Positions 9,973 through 21,381 of a DNA stretch of 64,000 nucleotides are shown here, piece by piece. Source of the stretch: Phaeoceros laevis (Eukaryota; Anthocerotophyta; Anthocerotopsida; Notothyladales); assembly GCA_049999765.1 (NCBI GenBank), contig JBNGIQ010009460.1:164630-228629 (forward strand), read 5' to 3'. A program made the translations under genes and the position numbers. The notes below the pieces were generated by a model. It saw nothing but the letters and a program-made list of their open reading frames with translations, was not told the origin of the DNA and did no database searches. Position 1 is the stretch's first letter. Every line of letters begins with the position of its first letter.

Positions 9973-10244
9973 GCTAGATTTGCTATTTTATTTGCTCTCA
10001 TCCTCTTTCTTTTGCGCTTTCCAAAAGTGACTATTGACTCATGTTTTTATAATTACTATTCAACATTCACTCATGTTTTTGATTCACGTCTTAGCATCAT
10101 AGCCTCACTCCTGCATACGCTTAATAATAATAAATAAATAAATAAGGGAGACTCGCAATTCATTGAACTTAACCTCGTTTCTTTTATTTAATTTAATATG
10201 AAATTTTGTTTGAAGCGGTCTTGACTCTTGGGCAATGTGCTGAA

Positions 10245-12535
10245 CTATCGAAGCTGCACAAGCAATTGCTCTGGTTGCTCTAGCAGCTTCTTCCATTCAT
10301 TACAGAATGAGGCCACAGTCGCGCCGTCGATGACTCTGTGATCAGCTGCCCATGTTACCTGCCAAATTTGTTGGTAAGTAATTTTGCTTTGAGAATGCAG
10401 CAAAGGTTTGAATGATTGGTAGGTGTAGTTAGCACTTACTGTCAATATTGATGCAGCGACCACACTTCCATCTGGAGCAAAGCGTGGAAGTTTTTGAATC
10501 CTGCCAAATGCCACTATGGCTACTTCAGGGAGATTGAGAAGGGGACTCCCGGTTTTGCCTCCAATCACTCCAATATTCGACATGCTGATTGTGCCACCAG
10601 ATACATCCTCAGGGCTAAGCTTGTTCGTGCTAGCCAGGAAGCTCAGACGGGATACCTCCTTGGCAATCTGCGTAACAAAGGATGATACACGTGTTATGGA
10701 CGTTTGTTCGCCCCGCCTGTAAGTAACAGATGCAGCTAAGCTTGATCACCCATAGGTCATGACGCAATTATCTGTAGTACCTCTGCCACAGAGAGCTGTT
10801 GGACATTCTTTACATTTGGTACTACGAGCCCTGATTCTGTTGCCATGGCTACTCCAACATTGTGGTAGCCTGCAAACCCACACCTTAGAGAGCTTAATTA
10901 GCCTACAACATCCACCTAAACCTGTGCCATGCAAGCAACCCAATCCCTGCTGAACTTAAATGTACAGCTACATGTCAACGGCAAGGAATGCAATATTTCA
11001 CCTTTACATGTGATCTCGGTTAAACCACTGTTGACAGTGGCATTCATTATAGGGTATTTGTGAAGAGCTGCGGACAGAGCTTTTATCATGAATGGAAGGT
11101 AAGTAAGCTTCACACCAGGTCCTAAAGATATGCCCTGCAAGTTCTGCCTCAGCTTGACCAAGGGGTCCACCAGAATCTCCTCAACATAGTAAAAGTGAGG
11201 CACTGAGGTGGTCTCACTCATTGCTTTTGCCATGGCTCGTCGGAAGCCTCTGTGAAACAAAGAAATGTCACAAACATGGGTGTCAGACGGTGCAGTCCAT
11301 TAGCAGTCAACTAATACTGTCAACCAATCCGGACATGAAAATACGTCAAGAAAGAAATATTTTGAAGTGGGTCAGAAACAAGGATGCAACCTGACAGGAA
11401 TGACGACGTTCCGACCACCAGTAGAGGCTTTCACAACTGATATTGCTTCTTTGGGCTGATCTTCTGTTTCGGGTGCCAAAGAATCTTCAAGAGGAACGTC
11501 TGTATGCAGAGGCTGCAAATATGGCTCAGGCAGAGCCTGTAAATCCTCTTGAATTCCCTCCTTCGCTACTATGAACTTCATTACATCCTCTTTCAAGACT
11601 CTGTTATCCTTTCCTGTGGCAGGAACATCGGCCAGGTTTACCCCATGTTCCCGAGCCAGATGCCGAACTGCAGGTGTACACAGTATCTTCTTATTTTCGT
11701 CTGCCCCTGGAACCTCTTCCTCGTCATCACTACTCGAGGACGAATCACTACTATCTTCGTCCTCGTCTGCTGCTTCGACTGACGAGGTTGAGCCCTTTGC
11801 ACCATCCAGATTTATCTCTACTAGAGTTTCGCCAACCTGCAAAAAAAAAAAAACGTTATCCTCACCAGGAGGGCATGCACACTTGGCGAGAGAAACTGCT
11901 ATCAATGACCAGAGTGAACATAGGCAACTAGTTGCACAGGCTTGTCTCCCAACCTTGACAACATCTCCAGGCCCAAACAGAACCCTTGTCACCCTTCCTT
12001 TGTAACGACTTGTTATTTCAACACTTGCTTTGTCACTCTGCACTTCACACAGCGGTTGAAACTCTTCCACATCATCCCCCTGCACAGCAACCAGTAGAAA
12101 AAAAATTTGTGACCAGACACGACTTTGGAAGAAACAAGTTTTCAAAAACAATGAGGAAGGGAGCTCTACCTCTGCGACAAACCACCTCAACAGCTCACAG
12201 TCTGCGATGCCTTCACCTGTCTGAGCTAGTGGAAGCTCCACAATCCCTCCTACAGGCACGTTTCCAGATTGTGAATACTTCCTCACTGGGACCCCGTACA
12301 GACGCCAACGCTGCTGTGGCAGAGCTGATGAGCAATTCTCTGCGCTCCAGGGGTCACAAAAGCTGGTTGGAGTGGACAAGGGGCGAGGTACCAACACCCT
12401 GGCCGTCGACAAGTTGAAGCCCTCCTCCCTAGAACTCTTATAAACCACGGTTCCGAGAGGTGAAACCCGTCGAGCAGTGCATGCTCGTCTGCAGCCCGAG
12501 CTCCTTGCCAACCTCAAAAGAGATGCGCATCTCAT
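10245..12535 (-). CDS. Branched-chain 2-oxoacid dehydrogenase E2 (dihydrolipoyl transacylase), mitochondrial
   Basis: Seven exons in phase: 12170-12535, 11954-12079, 11391-11836, 11002-11249, 10781-10869, 10440-10667 and 10245-10358, giving 538 aa. The product transfers branched acyl groups to CoA in valine, leucine and isoleucine breakdown. An Arg/Ser-rich mitochondrial presequence comes first, then a lipoyl domain with the lipoyl-Lys in QSDKAS (residue 139). An acidic/Ser linker (about 185-205) and a peripheral-subunit-binding domain ([15 protein letters not shown]) follow. The catalytic domain ([22 protein letters not shown]) ends with the active site DHRVIDG (His508, Asp512). Subtype rests on the [14 protein letters not shown] start and RGFRRAM, which are typical of the branched-chain E2 rather than pyruvate or 2-oxoglutarate E2. 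The gene looks intact. Confidence 0.93.
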
Positions 12536-14034
12536 CTTCTATTGCCAATAAGCAGCGCACTTTTCTCTACAGAAAGTAGAAAAGTCCAGCTCAGTGGCCA
12601 GAGCGGGTTGCGAGACCGACAGCGCTCACCTCCCGCCTCATCCTGAAAGCCACAAGAGCGCACCCAGTCAGAACCTGCGAGGTACCGGCAATGTGCTACG
12701 CATCCTACCAGAAGGCTCTGACCGACCATCTGACATTCCTCTGACTGTTTCAAATCAGCCAGCTGCCAGTGTGACATAAAGAAATGCCCCTCCACATGAA
12801 TGCACCCGCCTAGCAGGTCCAAGTTCCAAGCCGAAGCTCTACGGCACACATTCCCCTCAGTTTAGCACTCCGAAAGAGACCAATTCCGCAACCATGCAAC
12901 AACCGGAGCTCAGGTCAAACCCCTCACCTTTGAGATACTAGAAGAGGTCAAGGAGAAGCGCCAGGCATGCAAATCCGCAAGAAAAAAAAAAAAAAAATCC
13001 GGCGCCGCATGAGTAGAAGAACCTGAGCAAGCAACTTGAACCTTCCGCTGGTAGGCGACGTCGACGCGGCAGCTGCTGAGCTGAACAAGATTAAACACAC
13101 TCTGGTGCTGCCTGCAGCTGCTTACGTGCAAGCTGACTATTATTTTCCACTTGGCGGGCTCTACGCAGAAGCCGGAATCCCCTCCGCCACCTCATAATAA
13201 GGTGAGACGCAACCGTCTTTGTTTTCTTATTATGGTAGGTGCCTAGTGCATATCACGCATGCCTACGTGGCTTTCTATCTGGTAGACTAGGAGAGAGACC
13301 TGAATTGCACTTTTAGACAGGGTGAAGGCTGATGACTAGACTAAAGTCTATGTATGGATTCTGAACCTGGGCCACAAGCTCTCACAAGGTTGAAGGAGCT
13401 CGGAAAGGATGCTCTAAAGTTCACTGTAGTCCAGTCAAACGCCCGCCATCCGCCGCCAAGCCAACTGGTCTATATACAATACATCGTGATGAACCCTCTT
13501 ACCTTTTTTCTTGTGATATTAATGTGGTCGCACATGCAACGTATGTACTATCCTATATCCAACTAGCCAATGAATGAGAGAGGTCGGCGGTTTCATGTCG
13601 GCGTGGAGCACAACTATGGAACGTTTGTGTCGCACTTGTTCCGTTTTTTTCCTGCGAGTTAAAGCTTGGTTTCCACCGCCACGAAATATGACCGACAACG
13701 TGCTCCAAAACGTGAAATGGAATCGCGGATTCTTGGGAGTCGCGACTTGCGAGATGTGATAAGATCTTATTAGTAAACGAAGTTACCCTTTGGACGTGCC
13801 GGTGCATTTGCCCCGGATGCTAAAGGCGCCCCGCCTGTACCTTCCAAGAGGCAGCGGTCTCTTACTTTAGCCGGTCACTGCGCTGACTTTGAACCAAGTT
13901 TGTTTCAGGTTGAACGAAGTGGGAAGCCTCGGAGAGTCGGAATCGTGATGTGCGCTGCTGTCCCGATCGCTTGCCGTGCAGCTCGCCATCATTTCACGAA
14001 GCCGCTCGCGATTCTTTCACTCCTCCTCTCATCT
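12536..14034. other. Intergenic region between divergent genes
   Basis: This is the promoter space of the E2 gene (-) and the U-box gene (+). An A-run (12981-12997) and short open frames are present. No gene or RNA is recognised. Confidence 0.5.
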
Positions 14035-14042
14035 CTATATAA
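14035..14042 (+). promoter_or_regulatory. TATA-box-like CTATATAA
   Basis: CTATATAA lies 460 bp before the U-box start codon, preceded by a pyrimidine-rich stretch. It would give a 5' leader of roughly 430 nt. Position is the only support. Confidence 0.35.
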
Positions 14043-14501
14043 CCTACGTCCTTCCTTTTCCAACTGTTGTACGAGTTCATCATCGAGTTGCTGCTGGCCG
14101 CAGGTTTCTGGTTGTCGGGATTGATCGTGGTGTGGAAGCTCTACAGATATCACGTTCGGCTGTTGAGACGCGGGGCTGCTGTCGCTTTCACGATCTGCGC
14201 TGCCGCTGCCTAAGCCTGGTGTGATGGTGGGGGGAAGGGAGGCCACGGAAGGGGCAAGAGAAAATTCACGGGATAAGGGGAGAGTGGTAGCTTGCGCCAG
14301 GACGGGACTGCAGCTATTGATCACAGCCTGCAATTAGAGGGGTGGCTTTTTGGTACGGTCCGGGAGGGAGCAGCATGAGAAGAAAGCGGGAGGATTGATT
14401 GCGGGAAGAGGGAGCTGAAGTGTGTACCTCTGCGGGGGGGAGATTAGGCTAAGTACTAGGCTCTTGGGGCCGCCCCGGGATGGTGGGATGAGGCAGGGAG
14501 A

Positions 14502-16848
14502 ATGGTCGGTGGCAGCAGGCATGGTGATGAGCATAGGCAGAGAATGTCCGGCAAGCAGCAGCAGAAGGTGCACCGGGTGCCGCCGAGCAGGAGCTTCACG
14601 GTGCCTCCGCTAGGGAGCAGACCGTATTGGCATGGCAAGGAGGCTGTTGGTGGTTCGGGAGAGGGCGCTAGCAGCGTGCCCGTCCCGAACTACTTCATCT
14701 GCCCTATCTCGCTGGAGATCATGGCGGATCCGGTGACGCTGTGCACCGGGCAGACCTACGATCGGGAGAACATTGTGAGATGGATCGAATCCGGGCACAG
14801 GACGTGCCCTGCCACCGGCCAGCCGCTGGGCACGCTGGAGCTCATCCCCAACCACATGCTGAGGAATCTGTTGGAGGAGTGGGCCTTGTTGAACGAGCGG
14901 ATAGGAGTGCAGGCCGTGGCGAGCCCCAAGGCTGCTGCGGATCCGAGACAGGTGAGAGAGAGGGACCCGGACCTGTTTGGTTGGAATGTGTGCCTCGGTT
15001 TGATTCAGTGGGGAGGGAGGGAGGGGGAATCGTGATCCGCATAGTAAAAGAAAATGTGCGGGGGCGTGTGGGAAGGGAGGCACTGATGCATTTCATTGAT
15101 GATCTTTGTAGGTGGATGATCTGCTCCAGCAGATCAAGGAAGCTCCCTTGAAGTATGAGGCCGTCAAGAAATTGCACGGCTTGGCAGGGCAGAGCATTAA
15201 GAATCAGGTCCAGATTGTGGAACAAGGTGCGGTGGCTGTGCTGGCGTCAATTCTCTACAGTCAGGCGAAATTGGAGATGGAAGCTGTGCGAGCCGCCAGG
15301 CGTGCTGCCGGAGCGTCCACGGATAAGGATCAGAGCTCTCCGGAGCGGCTTGTGCAAGAGGATCAAGCCAGGAACCTTCCGACGGAGGTGGCATCCACGA
15401 GCTCTCCTTCTGCTCCTCCGGATCTGTCACCATCAACCTCAGCCGCTTCTAGCGCTGCTCCTTCTTCCACCAGAGAGCTGGAGATTGTAGAACTCCCTCC
15501 GGAAGAGCTTGTGAGGCAGGTCTCATCCCGGCCGGTAGCCCCCCGGAGCCCCTTGCGACGGAGTGCGGAGGAGGAGGATGCAATGGAGCAAAGATTTGTC
15601 GGCTACCTCTGCTTTCCTCTCGGAAGGCGCAAGCACGCAGTCAGACCCTACGTGCAGCCGCCGGCCTGGTCAATGCCAGCCAAGAACAGTGGCACTAGGG
15701 GCGCAGGGAAGGGGACTGACCACCGGCAATTGGAAGCCGTGGCCACAGCTTCTTCGTCAGTAGGCAACGTGATGTCTGAAGGGGAAACATCCACTAGGCT
15801 ACAAGAAGGTTCGAGCAAAGGCTCAGCGACGTCTGCGGATTTGGTTGATGCACCACGGCTGTCCGATGGCGAGAGGGATGCGCTTCTTGCCTGTGAAGAA
15901 GCCTTGGATCTGCTCAACCTTTTGCCTCTGGCGCACGATGAACGACAGGTGATCATGGCCATCACGGATCAGGGCACAACAGTGACATGGTTTCTGCGAA
16001 GCGAGGCGCAGATGAGCATGAAGCTCAAGGCGCTCAGGTTGTTGAGGAATCTGCTCAATTTGGAGGAGCTGAGACCCGTGCTCGGGTCCCGGCAATCCAT
16101 ATTCGTTCGGCTGCTCCGGTTTGTGAGACACGATTTGCATCCCGAAGGCTTGAAGCTGGTGTTCGAGATCCTTCTCCTGCTGTGCACCTCCGGAGCGTCT
16201 TGCATCCGGAATGCGGTAGAAGCAGGGACCATCGAAGCTCTGCTAGACTTTCTGGATTCGCAGACGGTCACGATAGCGAATAGCAGGAACTCTCGGGCCC
16301 CGCTCATCGACAACCGGTTGCCATTAGCCAAGCCAGATGCGACCCCGCGCCCGGGTAACCTGCTCGGAAGTCCAACATCATCTGCTCATTCACATCACTA
16401 CATCGACAGGACTGTGGCCCTAGCCATAGCTCACAGCTTGAAAGACAGAGCCAGCAAGTCTCAGCCATTCTCTGCTGCGGAGGAAATCATGGTGAACAAG
16501 GAGGTAGCCCTCTTTGTTCTGGAAAAGTTAGTGGCAAACAATGCAGCAGGTCTGGCCATCGCGGCCAAGGTTAAAGTAGGAGTTCCAACCCTGGTATGGC
16601 ACTTGGGAAAGATTTCTCCCCACGCAACGGAGGTCTGTGCTACCCTTCTAGTCGCTCTGTGTGGAGCAGAAAGCAGCAGCACTACCGCCGATGTAGAGCT
16701 TGCTAGAGAGGCAGCAATTCAAGCTGGCGCCATCAACCAGCTTGTGTTTGTAGTCCAAAGTGGCACACTGAGAACACGGCAGTGTGCTGCCCAACTGCTC
16801 AAGGTCCTCCACTGGAAGCCGAGTTCCTGCAGTCCGTCTGAATCGTAG
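14502..16848 (+). CDS. U-box/ARM-type E3 ubiquitin ligase (PUB family)
   Basis: Two exons, 14502-14951 and 15112-16848, join in phase 0 (AGACAG/GTGAGA, TTTGTAG/GTGGAT) to give 728 aa. The U-box is at residues 63-135 (FICPISLEIMADPVTL, TGQTYDREN, GHRTCPATGQPL, IPNHMLRNLLEEW), the E2-binding fold of plant PUB ligases. Two low-complexity Ser/Pro-rich stretches separate it from a helical C-terminal region with armadillo-like Leu-rich repeats (LKALRLLRNLLNLEELRPVL, LVAALCG, AAQLLKVLHW). PUB/ARM proteins ubiquitinate targets in hormone and defence signalling, but the substrate cannot be told here. An alternative start is the ATG at codon 15. GC content is higher than in its neighbours. The gene is convergent with RUS1, about 330 bp away. 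Confidence 0.88.
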
Positions 16849-17178
16849 GACAGCCGGAGTACCAAGGCATGCTCTTCATAGCGTTGTCAGCATTTGACAT
16901 TTTTGTCAACCCTTCACACGTCACAGCTCAAGCATTTCCACCACCAGCACGCACAGTTTGAACTCCATCCAGATTTGTACTTAACTTGTGGGCCCGAATA
17001 ATGGGATGACAAAGCCATTTGGAATTCGACTTCACAAAGGGTCTTCCTCGGTCTTTTGGGGGAAATGTTCCAGACCACAGAGGCTGACTCCAGTTCGGAT
17101 TCCAAATCCCTTTGGCACTTGTTTTACACCAGCCTTCTGATACCAGCTGCTGTAAAGAAAGAAACTTAACTAAACCTA

Positions 17179-20100
17179 CTAAACTTCCTTGGGAGCATCC
17201 AGAAGCCTATTAGGTGATGGCCTTGCAACGAGCCCTTCGCTTACCCACCCGGTCATGCTAAGGTTCTGCTGCATCCGTTCAAACTCTTCTGACATGATGT
17301 TGTAAGAGAGTTCAAGGATGCCCCCTTTCCGACAATCGCCGACCATGGTTCTGTAGGAAGCCAGATTTGGGTACATGATTGAGAGGTTCCGCATGATGGT
17401 GACTTGGAACAATGCTCGCAGCATGTCCCTGGGTGTAACTGATTCTTTGAGTACCACCTGCATCAGAAGGGTGAAATATTCAGGTCATCCATCACTACTG
17501 CAGTGGCCAAAAACTTGCTCGGCAGGTGTGTGATCTTGACACGCATGGAAGAGAAATTTTACCAACAGGCGATCTCCACGTTGAGCCAAGATGTACTGTT
17601 CCTGCTCGTACAATGGCAGCAGTGCATCAGCCTCCTCTCTTGTGTGGATCACGGAACCGAACGTCGATCCTAACTCCAAATGTTGATCAATGCTTTCAGC
17701 AGCCTGTTTGCTGCCCTCGGACAAGGTGTTCAGGCCCTCCTGCCAAATCCATTGGCATCATGTGGCATAGATTTAATCTACGCTGCAAGGATCGTCACGA
17801 CAAGGTCGAATGCATCCAACCGAGACACTCACCTGCTGTCCCCTCAGTCGAAGATGAAAAAAACCAATTCTGGGAACGATGGGCTCCTCAGCATTAACCT
17901 CCCTTACAGATGGAACGGTGCCGCTTCTCAGATACTCAGAAAGCACCAAACCTGCAAACACAACAGAAAGGGATTACAGACTGGCACTGGCCCATTGAGT
18001 TGGTGAAACCGGTGAAACCAAAATGATGTGAATGATTGGGTAGTGTCCAGTTGAATGACCCCTTACTGGCGCGATATGTATTTAAAGTGCGAAGCTGCAC
18101 AGCTTGATAGGACTTCAAGTTGAAGAACATATGTAGCCCGGTTACCACAGCAAAAGTTGCCAAAAGCTGAGGTCCAGAAGACCCCACATAACTAGACACA
18201 GCTATGCCCAGAGCAATGCCAATAGACTTGCTCACCATGCCTTGTGCTTCACCCTTGGCCACGACCTACCACAGAAAAGAACCCCCTCAGAGTGATTAGA
18301 GCAAGTACCATAAGGAGTCGAGTCATTCAGCCGGGTTTCTCATCCTGGCAACTCCAGCACAGAGTTTTAGTTGAATCCGATGCGAACCTCCGCGAAGTTC
18401 CTCTGAGCAGCAAACCCTGCGTTGAAGCAACTTTTGGTAGCAGCCTGGTGACAGACCAACACATACAAGGTAGGTCAGTTCTGCCCAGACTGACCACTGT
18501 CTTGAAAAACAGCAGGGCTTATCCCAGGGTCTGTCGCATGCTTGCTCTTGAACATACCTGAATCATACCTGCTGCTGACCTTCCAGCTCCTGCGACTGCC
18601 CCCAAGTACACGAATAGGTGAGGGAATACTGGAGTCAGAAGTTCCAATCCATATGATGCATTTTCTAGCAGGTCGGAAAGAACCCTCCACCCTTTTGGGT
18701 GCACGTCAAAGTGGCGCCCATATTTCGAAAGCATGATCTTGCTCAAATATCCAATACCATCCCTCAGGACCCAATTTATTGCAGCTGCTGTTGGAATAGC
18801 CCCTTTTCCCAGACCTACAGCATATAACAAAGCCTGTGGCAACCAGTGCCTATTAAGTACTGCTGAATCCCTCTTAAAAACTCAGACAGAACAAATGATG
18901 AACCAAAAAGCTCCTCCAGCCCCACGTCCAGTTCGATATATTGACGTCTCACCTGAGTCGTGAGCACCCCACTGATTTGGCTGGCAATGATCTGCCCCAT
19001 TCTCCACATCGTGAACTCTGTGTAATCATCCGTTACACTCCTGGGATAACCTTCCGGAAGCATTACTTGCTTCATTACCTCCCCAAAACGATCCAAAGCA
19101 GATTGCAGCTGTATTTGGATGGTGCTTGCTGCCTCCTTGTTGGGCTGAGCCTGCTCCATTCTTGCACCGTCTTCATCTAACTGAGACACGGCCCTCTCAC
19201 GACCGTGGTTTATTTGAGGATTGAGGTTTAAATTCCGTGCTGCTAATGAATCTACGCCACCTATTTCTTCAGTCTTACGGGAATCTTCTATCCCCTCTGA
19301 TTCCCAATTTTTCACTTGTTCAGTTAGCCGAGACCTCACAGTTGCATATTCCCTGTCAACCTCCGATCTCGCAAGTTCTTGCCCTTTCTCCTCTTGGCAG
19401 GAAAGCTCGTAAGCTTCTGCGTCTACCTCATTCTGCTTTAACACATCTGGCACAAAGCCATCATTCTCAACATCCAGAATATATCTTTGCCATTTGCTTC
19501 CCTTCACCTCCCAAATCGCTCCCTCCAGATCCTTGCCACTCTGAACCCCTGACACTTCATCTCCATTTTCACTGCCGCTGGTCCCATCAGCTAGTCGCCG
19601 AGGTTTTGAAAAAGAGGTCGCTGTGAGAGCAAGCGCCACACCTCCTAGCTGCGACCAACTCGACAGTAGAAATCCTACAGACGCAGCTGACAAGCACAAA
19701 ATCCATGATCGTAAACACCGTCTCGTGCCAAACAGCAGACTTAGCAGTGACACAAGGCCAGCCAAAATTTGCCTCCCATTGGTATTTTGAAAGCTCTCCT
19801 CCTCATTGCCACTACCGCCACCACCTCCCCCACTACCATGGTTGCCACCGCCACTCCCTCCATCACCGTATATCAACGTCAGAACACCAAGCAATGGGTT
19901 CCTCTCCTTATTAATAGGTGTATATAGGCCTGACTGCTCTATTGAATGAAAAACTGCAGCACCCGTGCCTAGAGTACCCCACTTGCACAATCCTTCTCCC
20001 TCCTTCAACCCAGACACAGTTTGAAACCGTCGACGATGTCGATATATTCCTACCGCAGATTGCCAAGGTGAACGAATTTGCAAACCAACCCCTTCCTGTG

Positions 20101-20314
20101 CATGTAACTTACCAGACAAGCCTCTGCTCCAAACATATGCATTTCCTCCATATCCACTGTTTCGGACAGATGCTTCCCCCACACTCAAGCTAGACCTCTT
20201 TGACCGGGGCCCTAATGCATCCGCTCTGTCCTGCACGTAAGAGGTGCTTGGAATTTCATTGATGGCTGACGTGGGTGCAAGCCGCATCCACACCCCAACG
20301 TCCCCCATTGCCAT
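17179..20314 (-). CDS. RUS1: Root UVB-sensitive protein, RUS1-like (DUF647)
   Basis: Seven exons: 18953-20314, 18558-18833, 18388-18444, 18067-18265, 17833-17951, 17563-17739 and 17179-17457, all joining in phase, for about 822 aa from the ATG at 20314. The DUF647 core is plain: [84 protein letters not shown]. The N-terminal half is a plastid-type leader with a Gly-rich stretch, hydrophobic segments and an acidic linker. RUS1 acts with RUS2 in early seedling UV-B and vitamin B6-related responses. The start is uncertain: the frame is open for 44 codons upstream of 20314 without an ATG and looks coding, so an extra 5' exon is likely. Confidence 0.85.
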
Positions 20315-20354
20315 GCTATCCAGTTCAAGTAACAACCATTCCCCTGCAGATTCT

Positions 20355-20450
20355 TCAACAAACAAATTGCAGACCCCTAGCCACAGCTCGTTCGCTTGAA
20401 CCGGACGCCCCCAGCAGGGAGGCGACAGGAATCTGAACAACCACCGGCAT
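20355..20450 (-). other. Possible upstream ORF of RUS1 (31 codons)
   Basis: An ATG at 20450 opens a 31-codon frame ending in TGA at 20355-20357, 41 nt before the first in-frame RUS1 ATG and in a different frame from it. If transcription starts above 20450 this would be a uORF that lowers RUS1 translation. If an upstream exon splices into this region it would be irrelevant. Confidence 0.3.
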
Positions 20451-20880
20451 CAATGGGCGCCTAAACCCTCCCAAAAACCCAAAGGAGCAGAAAGTGGACA
20501 AATGTGGCTACAGTTACCATTAACCATAGCTGGTTAGTAGACGCAGGTGAAGAAGGACATAAGGAACGCTGTAGACACTGGGAAGTATCTGGCAAGAGAA
20601 GGAGCTAGATTGACGAACACGTCTACAAACTGTCGAAAGAAGATGAAGAACACTAAGAATCCCACCACGAGTAATAACTGCATCTGCAGCAAGAAAAGCA
20701 CGAGGAAAAACTGCATCTGTTCATTGATCATCTTCTGATTCGGCTAATTTTTAGATTGCTAGGCTAGACAAGCACTGTAGGTCTTCTCGCTCAAAATGCA
20801 ATCACAGAACAGTTCGGACCCTTATCCCAACTGCCTTCTCCAGAGTAAGGCCCGAATCCCCCAGCCGCGGAGCAGGAGCA

Positions 20881-21381
20881 ATGGCTCTCTCAGCAATGGC
20901 AGCGGCAGCGTCTCATTCTGTGGCTATGACGCCGCTCTCATCACCTGCCAAGCTTGCCTCATCGCCATTTTTTCAGGGAGCCAATCTTTCTTGCAGCGGC
21001 TGCAGCCCTGCAAGGCCGGCGCTGATGCCGGGATTCAGCTTGAAGGTTGAGGCCCTGAAGAAGGTTCAGGGCAAAGTGGTGAACGCCGTGAATGATAAAA
21101 CCGTTGCCGTGGAGGTGTTCAGAATAGCGAAGCATCCCAAGTACGGGAAGCGAATCAAGACCAGCAAGAAGTACCAAGCTCACGACCCGGATAACACCTG
21201 CAAGGTGGGGGATACTGTAACGCTGGTGAAATGCGCGCCAGTCAGCAAGACAAAGACCTTCGTGGTCACTGAGATCCGGCCCGCGAAGTTGGCTGTGAGG
21301 AAGGTCGCTGCAGCGAAAGCGGAGCTGAACATTCCTCTTGAGTCTACCAGTGCCCCTGCTGGTGTTCCTGCTGGAAACTAA
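20881..21381 (+). CDS. RPS17: Plastid 30S ribosomal protein uS17c, nuclear-encoded
   Basis: Single exon, 166 aa. The first ~58 residues (Ala/Ser-rich, MALSAMAAAASHS) are a chloroplast transit peptide. The mature protein starts around KKVQGKVV and carries the S17 family pattern: GKVVNAVNDKTVAVEV, HPKYGKRI..SKKYQAHD, GDTVTLVKCAPVSKTKTF, VTEI. S17 binds 16S rRNA early in assembly of the plastid small subunit. The mature part is about 108 aa, longer than bacterial S17 because of an Ala/Pro-rich tail. An ATG 85 bp upstream lies in another frame. No intron is needed. Confidence 0.95.
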   Translation: MALSAMAAAASHSVAMTPLSSPAKLASSPFFQGANLSCSGCSPARPALMPGFSLKVEALKKVQGKVVNAVNDKTVAVEVFRIAKHPKYGKRIKTSKKYQAHDPDNTCKVGDTVTLVKCAPVSKTKTFVVTEIRPAKLAVRKVAAAKAELNIPLESTSAPAGVPAGN

